Source: Chaetorhynchus papuensis (lineage: Eukaryota > Chordata > Aves > Passeriformes > Rhipiduridae). From it: a stretch of 64,000 nt of DNA. The stretch covers positions 124,001 through 188,000 of the forward strand of contig VWYX01001232.1 in the NCBI GenBank assembly GCA_013396525.1. The letters run 5' to 3'. The notes below the pieces were generated by a model. The model did no database searches and was not told the DNA's origin. It saw only the letters and a list, made by a program, of their open reading frames with translations. The position numbers were made by a program, and so were the translations under genes. Below, one piece after another: positions 10,028-22,028 of this stretch (within the stretch, counting starts at the first letter, position 1; each line of letters starts with the position of its first letter).

Positions 10028-13000
10028 ATGACCTACACGGCCGAGCAGCTGGACGGGGTGCGGCGGTGAGCGGCAACGGGGGGCCCGCGGGAGCACGGGG
10101 GGCGGCGGGCCTGGGAAAAGGCGGGGAACGGGGCCGGGGAGCCCCGGGATAACCCCGTGTGCGCCCTCAGGATCAAGCGGTGCCGGGATTACTACGAGAT
10201 CCTGGGGGTGAGCCGCGACGCCGGCGAGGAGGAGCTGAAGCGGGCGTACCGCAAGCTGGCCCTCAAGTTCCACCCCGACAAGAACCGCGCACCCGGAGCC
10301 ACCGAGGCCTTCAAAGGTGAGGGGGCCCGGGGGGCACCGTGAGGGGCAGCGCCGGTGCAGAGGCGGCCGCCGGCCCGCGGAGCCGGGCGGGGTTACAGAC
10401 ACAGCAGCGTCCTCACAGAACCCCGCTGCGGCTCGGAAGGGTTTGCATTTCCATCTGCAAAATACACGTCTCCCTTAGAAACGATGGGAAATGTATCCCG
10501 GGTCTCATTCCCAGATGCTTCTGAGGAACTTTACAGGGGCCTGGAGGGACAGGACAAGGGGGAATGGTTTCTACACTGCCGGAGGGCAGGGTTTGATGGG
10601 ATATTAGGAAGAAATTCTTCCCTGTGAGGGTGCTGAGGCCTTGGCACAGGCTGCCCAGAAGCTGTGGCTGCCTTATCCCTGAAAGTGTCCAAGGCCAACT
10701 TGGATGGGGCTTGGAGCAACCTGGGATAGTGGGAGGTGTCCCTGCCCATTCAGGGGGTGGAATGGGATGATCTTTGTGGTTCCTTCCACCCCAAACCATT
10801 CTGGGATTCCATGATACTGCAGAAGGTTCAGAACTTGGAACTGACACTGCCCGTGCAGGAGTGTGGGGTGTTTGTCATCAATAACTGCTTCTTGTCATGA
10901 ATAAATTTTTATTTATTNTATATATATATGTATGGGAATATGAAATTTAATCCAATATTCTGTGTGGAGTTCTCAGTTACGTTGCAGTGTTACTGTCTAA
11001 ACTCATAGCTATTTTCCCTTTCCATGCAGCACAGCACGAGGAAAGCAAGTGATTCATTCACAGTCTGTTAAAACAAAGAGCTTCTGAAGGGATGTTCTTC
11101 CTTTGGTTGTGTTTGGGTTGCATTTCTCTATGAACTTGTTCTGTCAGAGACCAAAGAACATGATGAGCCAAACAAACACTTCTGAGTGGTTGGATGTGAG
11201 GTGGGAAATAGATGTGGTGCCACACAGCTTCAGGAGCATCTCTGCCAGCAGGAAAAACTTGGGATTAGCCCTCTGCCTTTTAATTGACCCCTGCAGTTAT
11301 TAACTTTGTGTTAATTGTATGTGGTATATGGAGGAGCACTCGGACCAAACTTGCATTTGGTTTGAGCTGATAAAATGCTCCATTCTCACCCAGTTTCTTG
11401 GCTGAAGTGAACTCTCACATCAGTTTTACAAATATTTCAAGTCTCTCCATATTCTTGGACACTTTAGTCTTTCTCCTGGTACCAGTGACAGCAGGAAGTG
11501 GTTTCCAGCACAGGTAATGCCTGAGCTGTTACACATCTTGCTGTTACAAAAGTAACTCAGTCTTTGGTCATGCACAGATTTTCTAGGCCTGTTTGGGGAT
11601 TTTTTGTTACTCCAGTTACAAAAGTGTGACGTGTAACACTGGAGATGTAACACTGGTTTTAATTCCCTCTCCAGCAATAGGCAATGCTTTTGCAGTTCTG
11701 AGCAACCCTGAGAAACGGCTCCGCTACGATGAACTCGGGAGTGACCACGAGCACGTCAGCACTGGCCAGGCCAGGCACTACAATTACTACACAGAATTTG
11801 AAGCAGACATCACACCAGAAGAAATATTCAATGTGTTTTTTGGTGGGCATTTCCCCACAGGTCAGTACCTGTCTGCAGGGATTTTGAAGGGCAGTGGACT
11901 AACTAACCCTGAGGGAACGGCTGGAGCTGTGCCAGGGCAGGCTCAGACTGGAGAGCAGGGAAAGGTTCTTTCCCCAGAGGGTGCTGGGCACTGCAGGAGT
12001 TGGATGATCCTTGGGGGTCCCTTCCAACTCAGCATATTCTGGGGTTCTATAAACCATGAGCAAGGTTAGTTTCCCTTGGGACTGCTCAGGGAGTTGGATC
12101 ACACGTCTGAAAAGAGCAGAAAACTTTTCACATTTGATTTCTGCCTTTCTTTTATTCCCTCCATCATCTGAAGGCAGCAATGGTGTGGGAGGTAAAATAC
12201 GGTGTGAATGAGAAGGGATCAGAGATGATTGTTGGACTCGGTGATCTCAGAGGTCTTTTCCAACATGAACAATTCCTGGTTTGGATTGTCCTTGAGGCAC
12301 CTGACAGCATTCCAGGCCAGCATGGCCCAGCTCCTGGAGCTGTGATCTCAGGGGAAACAGGAGCTCCTGTGCATCGCAGTAGCCTGTGCTGTAATGAATT
12401 CCAGCCTGGGAGCTCAGCAAGTGCTGCCTGCCAGGAGAGGATCCAGGATCCTGTGGATGTGCAGGATCCAGTGACACAGCAGTGGAGCTGGACCTGGAGT
12501 AGCTCCGTGCATGTCTCAGTCCAGCCTTGGCATTTGGATTTGCAGGAAAAATAGATCCTGTGGGATCAGTGGAGTGAAGGGAAATCTGAAAGGTGTGAGG
12601 ACTTCAAGGGCCTTCCTGGCAGCATTGAAGGAATTGCTTTAGCACTCCTGGGAACTTTTCACCTCCGAGCTGTCACAAGAAGTGAGGTACACACCAGTTA
12701 CTACAGCCTGAGGACACAGAGACAAGTAGTTACTTACTAAACCTTGCTGTGAGTGCTGCATCTTGCAGCTAAGGGGACCTCAGATTGCTCCCAAACTTGC
12801 ATCAGTGGATGTGCAAAGTGAGCCAACCCCAGCACGGTGTAATTCCAGCTGCAGTCTGCTGCAAGTTCTCCATTTCTGACCGTGCAAGGAATTGCACCTG
12901 GATGTGCCTTTTGTGGGACATTTCCCTCATGGAATGGGCCTGTGGGGAACAGGGTGCTTGGAGTTGAGGACAGGAAATTGAGGAGCTGTGGGAGGAGTTT

Positions 13001-16000
13001 GGGTACTGGGCATGGCAGGTTTCACAGGGAGAAAATGGGAATTTTTAGGAAAGCAGCAAAGAGTAAGAAAATAAAAATAGAATTTTGCAGCAGTGGGTGT
13101 TGGTAGTAAACAAGAGATTCCTCACTGGGCTTTTGAGGGCAGGTTTATGGCTTTGTTTTTATAGAGCAGTTTTCCTCTATGGATATTCAATGGAAAAACA
13201 GTTAAATTTAAAATGTTAAATGTGATTAAACTTAAAGGAGGCTCCATGTGGCAGTGTTGCAGCTGTAATGAGAAGAGGCTACAAGTTCTTCTCATAGAAA
13301 ATAAATGCACCTGGAACAAAAGAAACTGCTGGCAGAAATTCTTGGAGAAACTTAAAATTTGGGAAAACCTTTTTTCTAGGCACCCCTATAAAAGCCATTC
13401 TTCTTTTCCCACACTGGCTGCTTCTCTTCACAGCTTGATAAAATCCTGTCTGAGCAATGTTGAAGGATAGAAATAAACTTTCTTTTTTCCCAAAAGAAAC
13501 TTTTCTCCTTGGAGCCAGCCTGGCTTGGCTCGCTGTTGGAGCTCTGACTGCACACATGCCTAGAGCTTGGAAAATCTTTGAACAAGCAGTGGAACAGAGG
13601 TTTTGACACAATAGCAGAGGTCACCTTTGCCCAGGTTTCTTGCAGAATTCTTTGGGAAACTCAAAAAAGGACAGGATAAGAGTATAAAATAATGTGACAT
13701 CTTTCCCAGGGCTTAAAAATAATTTTGCATTTCTGTTGTGATGATAAGCCACAGATTTCAATTCTCGAACACAAAGACATTCTGAATTTCGAAAGAGGAG
13801 AGCACAGCTATTATTAAGATATTCATATGGTGATAAAATCAGATCCTGAGCTTCAAATTGGAGCAGCAAATGCAATTCTTCCCTCATTGTAGATTTTTTA
13901 AAAATAAATTAACGGCATTCTGTGTGCAAGAAAGAAACTCCTGAATTGTTCTCCTTTTTTACTCTTTTAAAAATCTCTTTCCTTATTATAAAATAATTAA
14001 GTGAAATTATTAATGGCTTGAAGGTAGAGGAATTAGAAATGAGGGTTGATGACCACATTCAGTAATTATGGGAGACCATGATTCATGGCCCGAGCCTGGT
14101 GAAGCAAATTCATTTTCCTGCCACAGCCTTGCAAGTGAGTGTGACAAGAACAGCATTAAAATATGAGATACAATCATAAAAATCAGAACATGTTTCTGCA
14201 GCTTGATTTAAATTAAGATGGATTGGAGCACAGTACAATTTCTCTGGTAGGCTTTTTGGAATAACATTGTGGTGGTGTTTAATTCTGAGGTGGTTTGTGC
14301 TTTCTAGTCTCAGACCTCCCAGCTGTAATTCAGGCTGTGGAGAATAAACCTGGATAATTAAACAGAAACTGAAGAATCCTGGTGAGTTGCAGCAGCCAGG
14401 TGAAACATGGGTCTGTCCTGGTTTCTCTTGCAGGGAATATCCACATGTTCTCCAATGTAAGCAGAGATGCTCACTATTACCCACGGAGGCACCGGGCTGA
14501 GAGGGCGTGGACACAGGAGCCAGAGGAGGAAGAGCACAGGCCACAGGTAGCCAGCAGGAAGGATCTCCACACTTGAATATTTAAATATCTCAGCAGGGTG
14601 AGGGATCCTCTTCCAAAGGCAGCACAGACCTTCCCATGCTCGAGTGCTCAGTGTTTATCCTCAAGGGCTGCAGCCACAGTGGATGTTTTCTTTGTCACTA
14701 GACTGGCTGTTATTAATCACTGCTGTAGATACATTGTGTTGATAGGATTGCAGGCCCTCCAGTTTCTGTCAGGGAGGGTTTTACTGCTGCTTGCTTTCTG
14801 CAGGCTCCAGTGCTTGGTAATCCAGCAACAATTAGTCCAAATGGGGACTGGTAACAGATATGGAAGTACTGGCTTCTCCTCGAGGTGTATTTAATCCTTC
14901 AGTAAATTAGCACCCAGGGGCTGCCCCAGCCTCTTCCAGCTGGGGACAGGATGGGTGTGGGATACATTTCTGCCCACTGAGACCTCCAGATGAGACACAA
15001 GGTGTCCTTTGTTGTCAGTGCACATACACACCTGCCACCTGCCTTGGCAAAATCTTCCTCTGGAGACAGTCTGTTAACCTCCAGGGATTGTTCTCCAAGG
15101 AGGATGAGTTTTTCCTTGTGAGTCTCAGGCTCAGAAAAAAAAAAAAAAACTGGTACAGCTGACAGACAGCTCAGCTGGGGGAAGTGAATCCAGCCCCTCA
15201 CTTCAGGAAAGACACTGAGGGGCTGGAGCGTGTCCAGGAAAGGGAATAGAACTGGGAAAGGGGCTCAGCCTGGAGCAAAGGAGGCTCAGGGGGGACCTTG
15301 TGGCTCTGCACAACTCCCTGACAGGAGGGGGCAGCCGGGGGGGGTCGGGCTCTGCTGCCAGGGAACAGGGACAGGAGGAGAGGGAACGGCCTCAGGCTGG
15401 GCCAGGGGAGGCTCAGGGTGGACAGCAGCAGGAATTTCCCCATGGAAAGGGTGCTCAGGCCTTGGCAGGGGCTGCCCAGGGAGGTTTGGAGTGCCCATCC
15501 CTGGAGGTGCCCAAGGAAGGGCTGGAGGTGGCACTCAGAGCTCTGGGCTGGGGACAAGGTGGGGATGGGGCACAGCTTGGACTCGATGATCTGGGAGGGC
15601 TTTTCCAACCTCAGTGATTCTGTGAATCTCACCTACTACTGCATCAGGAATCCTTGTTCCTATCCCAGGGTAGAGGGCAAAGTTTAAATAGCTGAATACT
15701 GTTATTTTCCTCTGCATGAGAAAAGGCATTTTAGAAGCCAGTTTAGAAAGAAATGGAAGAGCAGAAGGAAAGATCAGTGTTTTCTCTTTGATAGTGTTTC
15801 CACTCTTTTGTTCTGCTAAATTAATCCAAACAAAAACCCCAGTGCTTGCATCCTGTCTGAAGTTACACTGCATGTGAGCTGTTAACCCTTTACTGGTCAG
15901 CCATTAAATGCAGAGCAGAGGCTGAGGTCTACAATGGAGGGCAAATTCAGAGGGTGCAGGAAAGCCAAAGGTACACGGGAGTTGCAGGGTGTTCCTGCAG

Positions 16001-19000
16001 GCTGGGTTGGACACTGACAGGTAGCACTGTGAAGGAAGGGGCAGAGGAAAAGACAGTGGAAAGAAAATGGTGTTCAAGAGTGTTCTGATAGCATTAATAA
16101 AGGTTATTTAGAAATTACAGTGTCATCCCTCTCAAAATCCCAAAGTCCTTCCTCTTTTTTCTTCTAAGTTTCCATGTAACACATGGTTGATCTGTGATCA
16201 TGATTGATCTGTGAACAGATGCCTTTTTCCATCTCTATTTTCTTGACTGCTAATCCTTGTACTTTTCAGAATTCATACTCTGCATTTATCCAGTTGATGC
16301 CAGTTTTCATCATCATAATAGTGTCAGTTATAACCCAGCTGATGGCCACCAACCCACCCTACAGCTTATTCTACAAATCGTAAGTCCTTTAAAACCACGT
16401 TTTTCTGCTGTTGCTGTTTGCAGTATGGAGGCAGATGGAATTGGGGTTTGATAGCAAAATGCATGTTAATGTTCTGCTCTTTGTAGAAAATGTTATCAGT
16501 TTGTAAATAAGGAAATTCCAACAGCCTGCGCTGCTGAGTTCTCCTGAGCACTGTGGGGTTACCTGTGGGGAGCTTTAGTGCACAAAGAGGGTCAGAAACC
16601 TTCCTCAGCTGCTGTGAAATGGCTTTGCACCGTGATACAGGATGGGGAGTGTGGGTGTAGATCAGCCTCTGATCTGCCCAGCCCCCAGAATCTGTGGACC
16701 ACCCCTGAGGTTCCTCTGGAAAGCAACTAAAGATTGAAATCTGTGGTTTACAATAGAAATCCAAACCTTCTCTGGAGCACGAATTCTACTGAAAGCTCCA
16801 CAAATCGTTAAAGCCTTGAAATGCCCTGGTTTAACCTCTGTGGAGAAGCAAGGCCCCGGGGGCTGGTGGGCTCTGGGAGCAGAAGGACCCCACCAGAGCT
16901 GCTGTACTGGGAGCCTGTGGGGCAGGGGAGCACCCACGTGCTCCTGTCACATCGTGGGGCAGGGAAAGCGCTGACCTGGGCTGGCCCTCACTGAGAGAGG
17001 AGTGGGATTGGCAGGTTTGGGGCAAGCAGCAGAGTGCCCCAAACACTCCCCTTGCTCCCTTCTAGGACTAAAACTGCTCAGGTCCAGCCTTCCTCTCCCC
17101 TCCTCTGCCCCAACACCCCTCCCCATTTTACCACACGATGTCAGAGTGAGGCCCTCAGAAAAGAACAGGAGGGTGGATGTTTTTAGGGTGGGTTTTTTTC
17201 CGGGGAGTGTTTTTGCTATCTTCCAGTCCCATGTGAAACCTCCCACGCTGCCCCCACAGCAGCTGAGCTGCTTTTCTTCTCTGCCTCCCCTTTTCCTGAT
17301 GATGTGAGATAGTCAGGCCTGAGCCTGGTTCAGAGTAAGGCTTAAAACAACCGAAGAGCCTAAAAACTAAAAGGAATTGGGGACACCTCTGAGACACAGG
17401 GAAAGAGAAGGAAAAGAGGAGTCCAGGATAAAGGGGCAAATGGGATTCCTTTGAGTAGAGTGTAACCTTTGTGTTTTGGCTGCCTGCCTCTCTCTGTGGG
17501 CAGTGATTTGAGCAAAGGCCTGGGTATCTTTGCTCAAATAAGGAAATTCACTCCAGGAGTGTGGTTTAATCCAGTGACTGTGTCAGAGGGGCTGATTCTT
17601 CCTACAGGGTATTTTCCATGCCTCACTGTGCTTGCTGATGATTATAAAACCCTGAAGAAAAGTGTAACTAGAATCTCCCCTGCTAAGTTTTATTTCTACT
17701 AAAGAATCTAAAAAATGGGAAAATCCAGCTCCAACTGCATTGTGCCCTAAGTTTTTATAATCTCTACCTTTGTTATCAATCCCCATGGGTTTCTGGACTG
17801 AGCTTGCCAGAAATCACCAGCAAACAGAACAAAGTGTTTGCAGAGTTCATAGATAAAATTTGCTCTTATGTTTTAGAAGGGTCTTGACTGAACTGTTGGG
17901 AAAAAACCACAGTATTTGGAAGGAACTGTGTTGATACCTCTCCATCTGGGATGTTTTCCTGTGGTTTTAGCAGAAGGATGGATTCTGTTTGTACTGCACA
18001 GCTTGTTCTCCCTGAGACTTGTAATTTCCTGACTGGATGGTTGAGGGAGCCGTAATCGTGCAGAAATGGACTGTACAAACATTGCTGTAAATATTGTCCT
18101 CTGGAAATGCTAATTTGGAGAAACAGCTCTTGGTGTCTTGAGGTCTGAACTGCTGAAACATCTGAATTCTCCCTGCTGTTCCCACAGGTCCATAGGCCAC
18201 GTTGTCAGCAGAGAAACAGAGAACTTGCAGGTGCCTTACTATGTTGATAAAAACTTTGAAAAGAATTATCAAGGAGCAGAACTTCAAGAGCTTGAGAAAA
18301 CAGTTGAGAAAGATTACATAGACTATATTCAGACCAGCTGCTGGAAGGAGAAACAGCAAAGTAAGTTATTTCTGTCCCACGTGTGTTTCAGGGGCTGGGG
18401 GGTGGTTGTGCTTCACAAAGCTCTGCTGTTTTTAGCCTCAGTTTCCAATCCTTGTAACATCTCAGCCTTGCACTGGTTTAAGGTGTCTCACATCTGCTTT
18501 AACACTGAATTTTCTGTTCTTGAGATCTGTCAAAATACATTTTAAGTGATTCTGAGAGACGAGTGGAAAGTAGACTTCACCATCTGAGACACTTTTTTCC
18601 GCTCAGGTTTTATGCTTGAATAACTCTTAGTGATGTTTTAAACTTACAACCCACCACATTTATCTAGCCCTGACATTGCTAGGCTGGAAAAGATCTTGAG
18701 ACATCACCTATTCCATGTTTCCTTTGCTGGAGCAGAATCAGTTTTGCTTTGACTGGCTCCACGAGAGGTTTCTGTAACTTTTTCCTTAAAATTTCTCCAG
18801 GAGAGTCCAGAGCGTGTCCAGGTGCTCTTGGCCCTCTTGCAGTGGGCCGTGTTCCTGGTATCAGTTTTCAGAGCTGTGTTTCCGTGGTTTGGGTGTTATT
18901 TGCATTTTCTATCTTTAGCTGAGTTGGAGCTCATGTTTTTCACCATTTTCACGTCTTTCAAACACAAGAATTGAATGCAGAAAGGGAGAACACAGATGTG

Positions 19001-22000
19001 AGCATTCTGATCCACTGAGTGGATCAGTGGCACAAATAAAGGCATGTTAACCCCATATTTTAAGGCATGTTAAGTCCGTATTTTATTACTTGTTAAGCTC
19101 ATCTTTTATTACTTGTTAATTTCTACTAATCTGCTTCATTGAAGAGACAGCAAATTCCTGCTCCTTAGAGAATGGTAAAAAATAACAGAAATCAAATTAG
19201 GAGGAGTAGCTTAGGCTGGGATGTTGTGACTGATTTTATTCACTGATTTCACTGATTTTATTGACCTAAAGAACTCATCACCTTCAAATGAGTCAGCACC
19301 AAGCAGTGCTGTGTGTATAGGAAGCTGGAACAAGTTGTGTCTGTGTGAGTGCTCAGTAGCAACAGACAAGCTGCTTTCACACACTGCTGGGGGTTTTAAA
19401 TTGCTCTGTGCAGAACAGTCCTCAGCACACTGCTAAAAAGTGCCTTTGCACTTGTTTTCAGTTTCTTGACCAATTTCATCATTGTAGAAACACAGTTTGT
19501 CTAAACAAGACTCATTCAGTCCTACAGGAATAGTGTTGCTGACTCCAGACTCTTCACAGGTTTTTGATGAGAAGGCTTGTTTTGGCTTATTTTACATAAA
19601 AGTTACCAATCCTGCTTTTAAAAATAAATAAAAAGGTGTAGGCTCTGAGTTTAAAAAGGAAAAGAACCCATCATATAAGACCATAAAAGTCCTGAAGTTT
19701 TTGGTGTGCTTGACTTGGGAGCTTTGAGTATCTGTGGCTGGCAGGAGCAGCCTCCAGGGATAACGTGGCTGTTAATACTCATAATGTAGGCTTGCTACAG
19801 GGAGAGAGTTAATTCTTATAGAAAAATCACTTTAATTGACCTCGTGCAACTGAAAGTCACCACACTGTCTCTTTCACAGAGACCTGGAGCTGAGGAGAGC
19901 CCACCCCGAAGAGAGGGACGGGTTTGTGAGTCTGGGAGAGCCCAGGAGTCAGAGAGGGGAGATGATCCAGCCCGGAATGCCCAGTGCCTGCCAAACCGTG
20001 CTCCTCCAGAGCTCCCTACACTTAGGGATTGTGTTAGTCACCAGCTGCAAATACATTTACAGCAGCCACAGTTAGCACAGCCTGAGGACACTGCTGGCAG
20101 TAAAAGGAACCATTTTCAGAGTGCCTCCCATCCAGGCCATAGCTGAGACTGGGCTGACCTTAGGACAGTCACGTTTGTAAAAATAAACTCTGAGTGCAGG
20201 ACAGAGTGCTGGGGAAAAGTTCTGCAGATGCTGAGGCTGTTCTTAGTCAGCTGTTGCTGCACAGTGTTGGTCCCTTAATCCTTGCTGAAGTGTTGGACTT
20301 GGAGTGATGAGCTTTTTGTCAGTTGGATGTCTATTTATAGTACATTTGTTGTGTTTACTGAGGGCACGTTTCCCTTGAGCACCAGCAAAATGGACAGAGA
20401 TGAGTAGTTCAGGAACAGTTTGGTTTTTAAAGTCCTTGATTTTATGACTTGAAAAGTGTTACCTGGTGTCCAACAACCTTAAGGAAAACCTTAAAATAAT
20501 GGATTGGTTGGTACGTTGTTCAGCCAGTCAGTTTTATAGTGCTGCACCAGACTCCTCAGCAAAGCAGTGTGTGAAAGTTGGCCGTGCTGTGGGTTTGGGT
20601 CTTCTGAAATCTTTGGCACAGTTAAGTTCAAGAAGCACATCCCAGGTTTTTACAGGAGTGGTTTAGCTGGGATGGCACAGTTGGAAAGTGAGGCTGCAAA
20701 GAGCTCAGGGTCACAAAGAGGTGACTGAAAACCAAATCAGGGTAAGTGGCATAGAACCATGGAATGGTTTGGGTTGGAAAGGACCTGAAAGCTCATCCCA
20801 TCCCACCCCCCACTATGGGCAGGGACACCTTCCACTGTCCAGGCTGCTCCAAGCCCCATCCAGCCTGGCCTTGGGCACTGCCAGGGATCCAGGGGCAGCC
20901 CCAGCTTCTCTGGGCACTCTGTGCCAGGGCCTCCCCACCCTCACAGGGAAGAATTTCTTCTGTATATCCAAAGTAAATATAGTTGGAATTCAGTATTTTA
21001 GAACCTCCTTGAAGAAAAGGCTTCAAAGGAACTACTCTGTGAAGGATGAAACCCACAAGGAGCAAATGTGACGGAATGAACGCTGTCAAAAGTGCAGGGA
21101 ATAATTTTCCTCAATTGGATAAGTGTAAACTGAGATTCTCCACTGCACAACTCCAGGGACTCTGGGCTCAGGGACAATTTCCTGAGCCTGTTTTTTGCTG
21201 GAGGCTCGACAAGGCTGTGCCCAGCACTGCTTGAGTGGCATTTTGGTTATAAACCTGTAAATGGATTCCTGCTCTGAAATGAACTGTTCCTTCATGTCAG
21301 TTTGTGAAGCTTTTCAGTGAGTGGGAGGAGGGTTAAATGGCTTTAAATTTCAGTGGGACAGGGACAGAGGATGTAAGGCATGAAAGGATCTATTGAAGTT
21401 CTTTCCACCCTGAATAATTTTGTAAAATGAGGGGCTTGTAAGGTGTATAAAAGCTCTTTGAAAAATTGAGTGTCATCAGGTAGCCTGTGCTTACGGAGAC
21501 GTTGACCTTTTCAGAAGTAAATTACTGCTGTTCTCCTCGGTGCATCTAATCCTGCAGCCAAATTATTCTTCAGGGAGAAACCTATATTAAGACTTCCTCA
21601 GCTAATCAGCAAAAGAAACTTCTCTGAATTACTGGGGGTGAATAATTTAAACAATGGGATTATTTCAGTTTTATGTGGCTTTTGAGAAGAAAAGGAACAA
21701 AATGCAAAGTACCTTTGAGATTGTTAATGAAAGGGCAGGGAGGCCTTCCAGACCAGTCCTTTGGGTAGTTGTTCACCTCCCTGTTCAATACCCACCAAAA
21801 TTAAAATTTAAAAGTGCCGCAAGGATAACAAATCACTGAGAAACAGTTCTTTAAAGGAGGCTCACAACTTCATCCTGATACATCTTTTTTCTTCATCTTT
21901 CAGAGTCTGATTTGTCAAATTTGGCCAAGCTCTACAGAGATGAGAGGTTAAAACAGAAAGCAGAGTCCCTGAAACTTGAGCACTGTGAGAAGCTCTCCAG

Positions 22001-22028
22001 TCTGATTGGGATGCATAAAGGGGGCTGA
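10028..22028 (+). CDS. DNAJC18: DNAJC18, ER-membrane type III J-domain protein
   Basis: Hsp40 co-chaperone that stimulates Hsp70 ATPase; family relatives (DNAJB12/B14) are ER tail-anchored with the J domain facing the cytosol. Exons: 10028-10065, 10171-10316, 11675-11860, 14434-14546, 16270-16379, 18188-18360, 21904-22028, all with GT-AG limits and continuous phase, 296 residues. J domain is about residues 19-83 with the catalytic HPD at 47-49. A G/F-poor linker includes EADITPEEIFNVFFGGHFPTG. One membrane helix (about 167-187, PVFIIIIVSVITQLM) precedes a DUF1977 tail that contains DYIDYIQTSCWKEKQQ. Mammalian DNAJC18 has roughly 60 more N-terminal residues; here the only ATG found in frame gives a shorter N terminus. 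An upstream coding exon cannot be excluded. Introns hold CR1 pieces, a TA-rich microsatellite with one undetermined base (10918), and nothing else recognised. Confidence 0.93.
10535..10815 (+). repeat. CR1 LINE 3' fragment
   Basis: Long copy with GAAGAAATTCTTCCCTGTGA, CTTGGCACAGGCTGCCCAGA and an intact-looking end (CCAAACCATTCTGGGATTCC). Lies in DNAJC18 intron 2. Confidence 0.88.
11905..12050 (+). repeat. CR1 LINE fragment
   Basis: Contains GAGCTGTGCCAGGGCAGGCT, GGAAAGGTTCTTTCCCCAGA and the end block CTTGGGGGTCCCTTCCAACT. It starts within 50 bases of a DNAJC18 donor. A further CR1-like end (GTTGGACTCGGTGATCTCAG) is at about 12230-12285. Confidence 0.75.
15195..15640 (+). repeat. CR1 LINE with decayed ORF2 3' part
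   Basis: One of the longest CR1 copies here. The plus frame at its 5' end reads a decayed form of the CR1 reverse-transcriptase C-terminal motif (LERVQER-like), followed by the standard GGCTGCCCAGGGAGGTTTGG block and a GACTCGATGATCTGGGAGGG end. Frame is broken by stops. Confidence 0.85.
20752..20970 (-). repeat. CR1 LINE 3' fragment
   Basis: Antisense copy beginning GAATGGTTTGGGTTGGAAAG and running through the GGCACTGCCAGGGATCCAGG block to AGGGAAGAATTTCTTC. Lies in the last DNAJC18 intron. Confidence 0.88.

Noticed and set aside
9387..10152. Overlapping 200+ codon frames on both strands before DNAJC18
   Set aside because: They lie in GC-rich CR1 remnants and the promoter. Translations look like repeat-derived Pro/Ala/Gly sequence.
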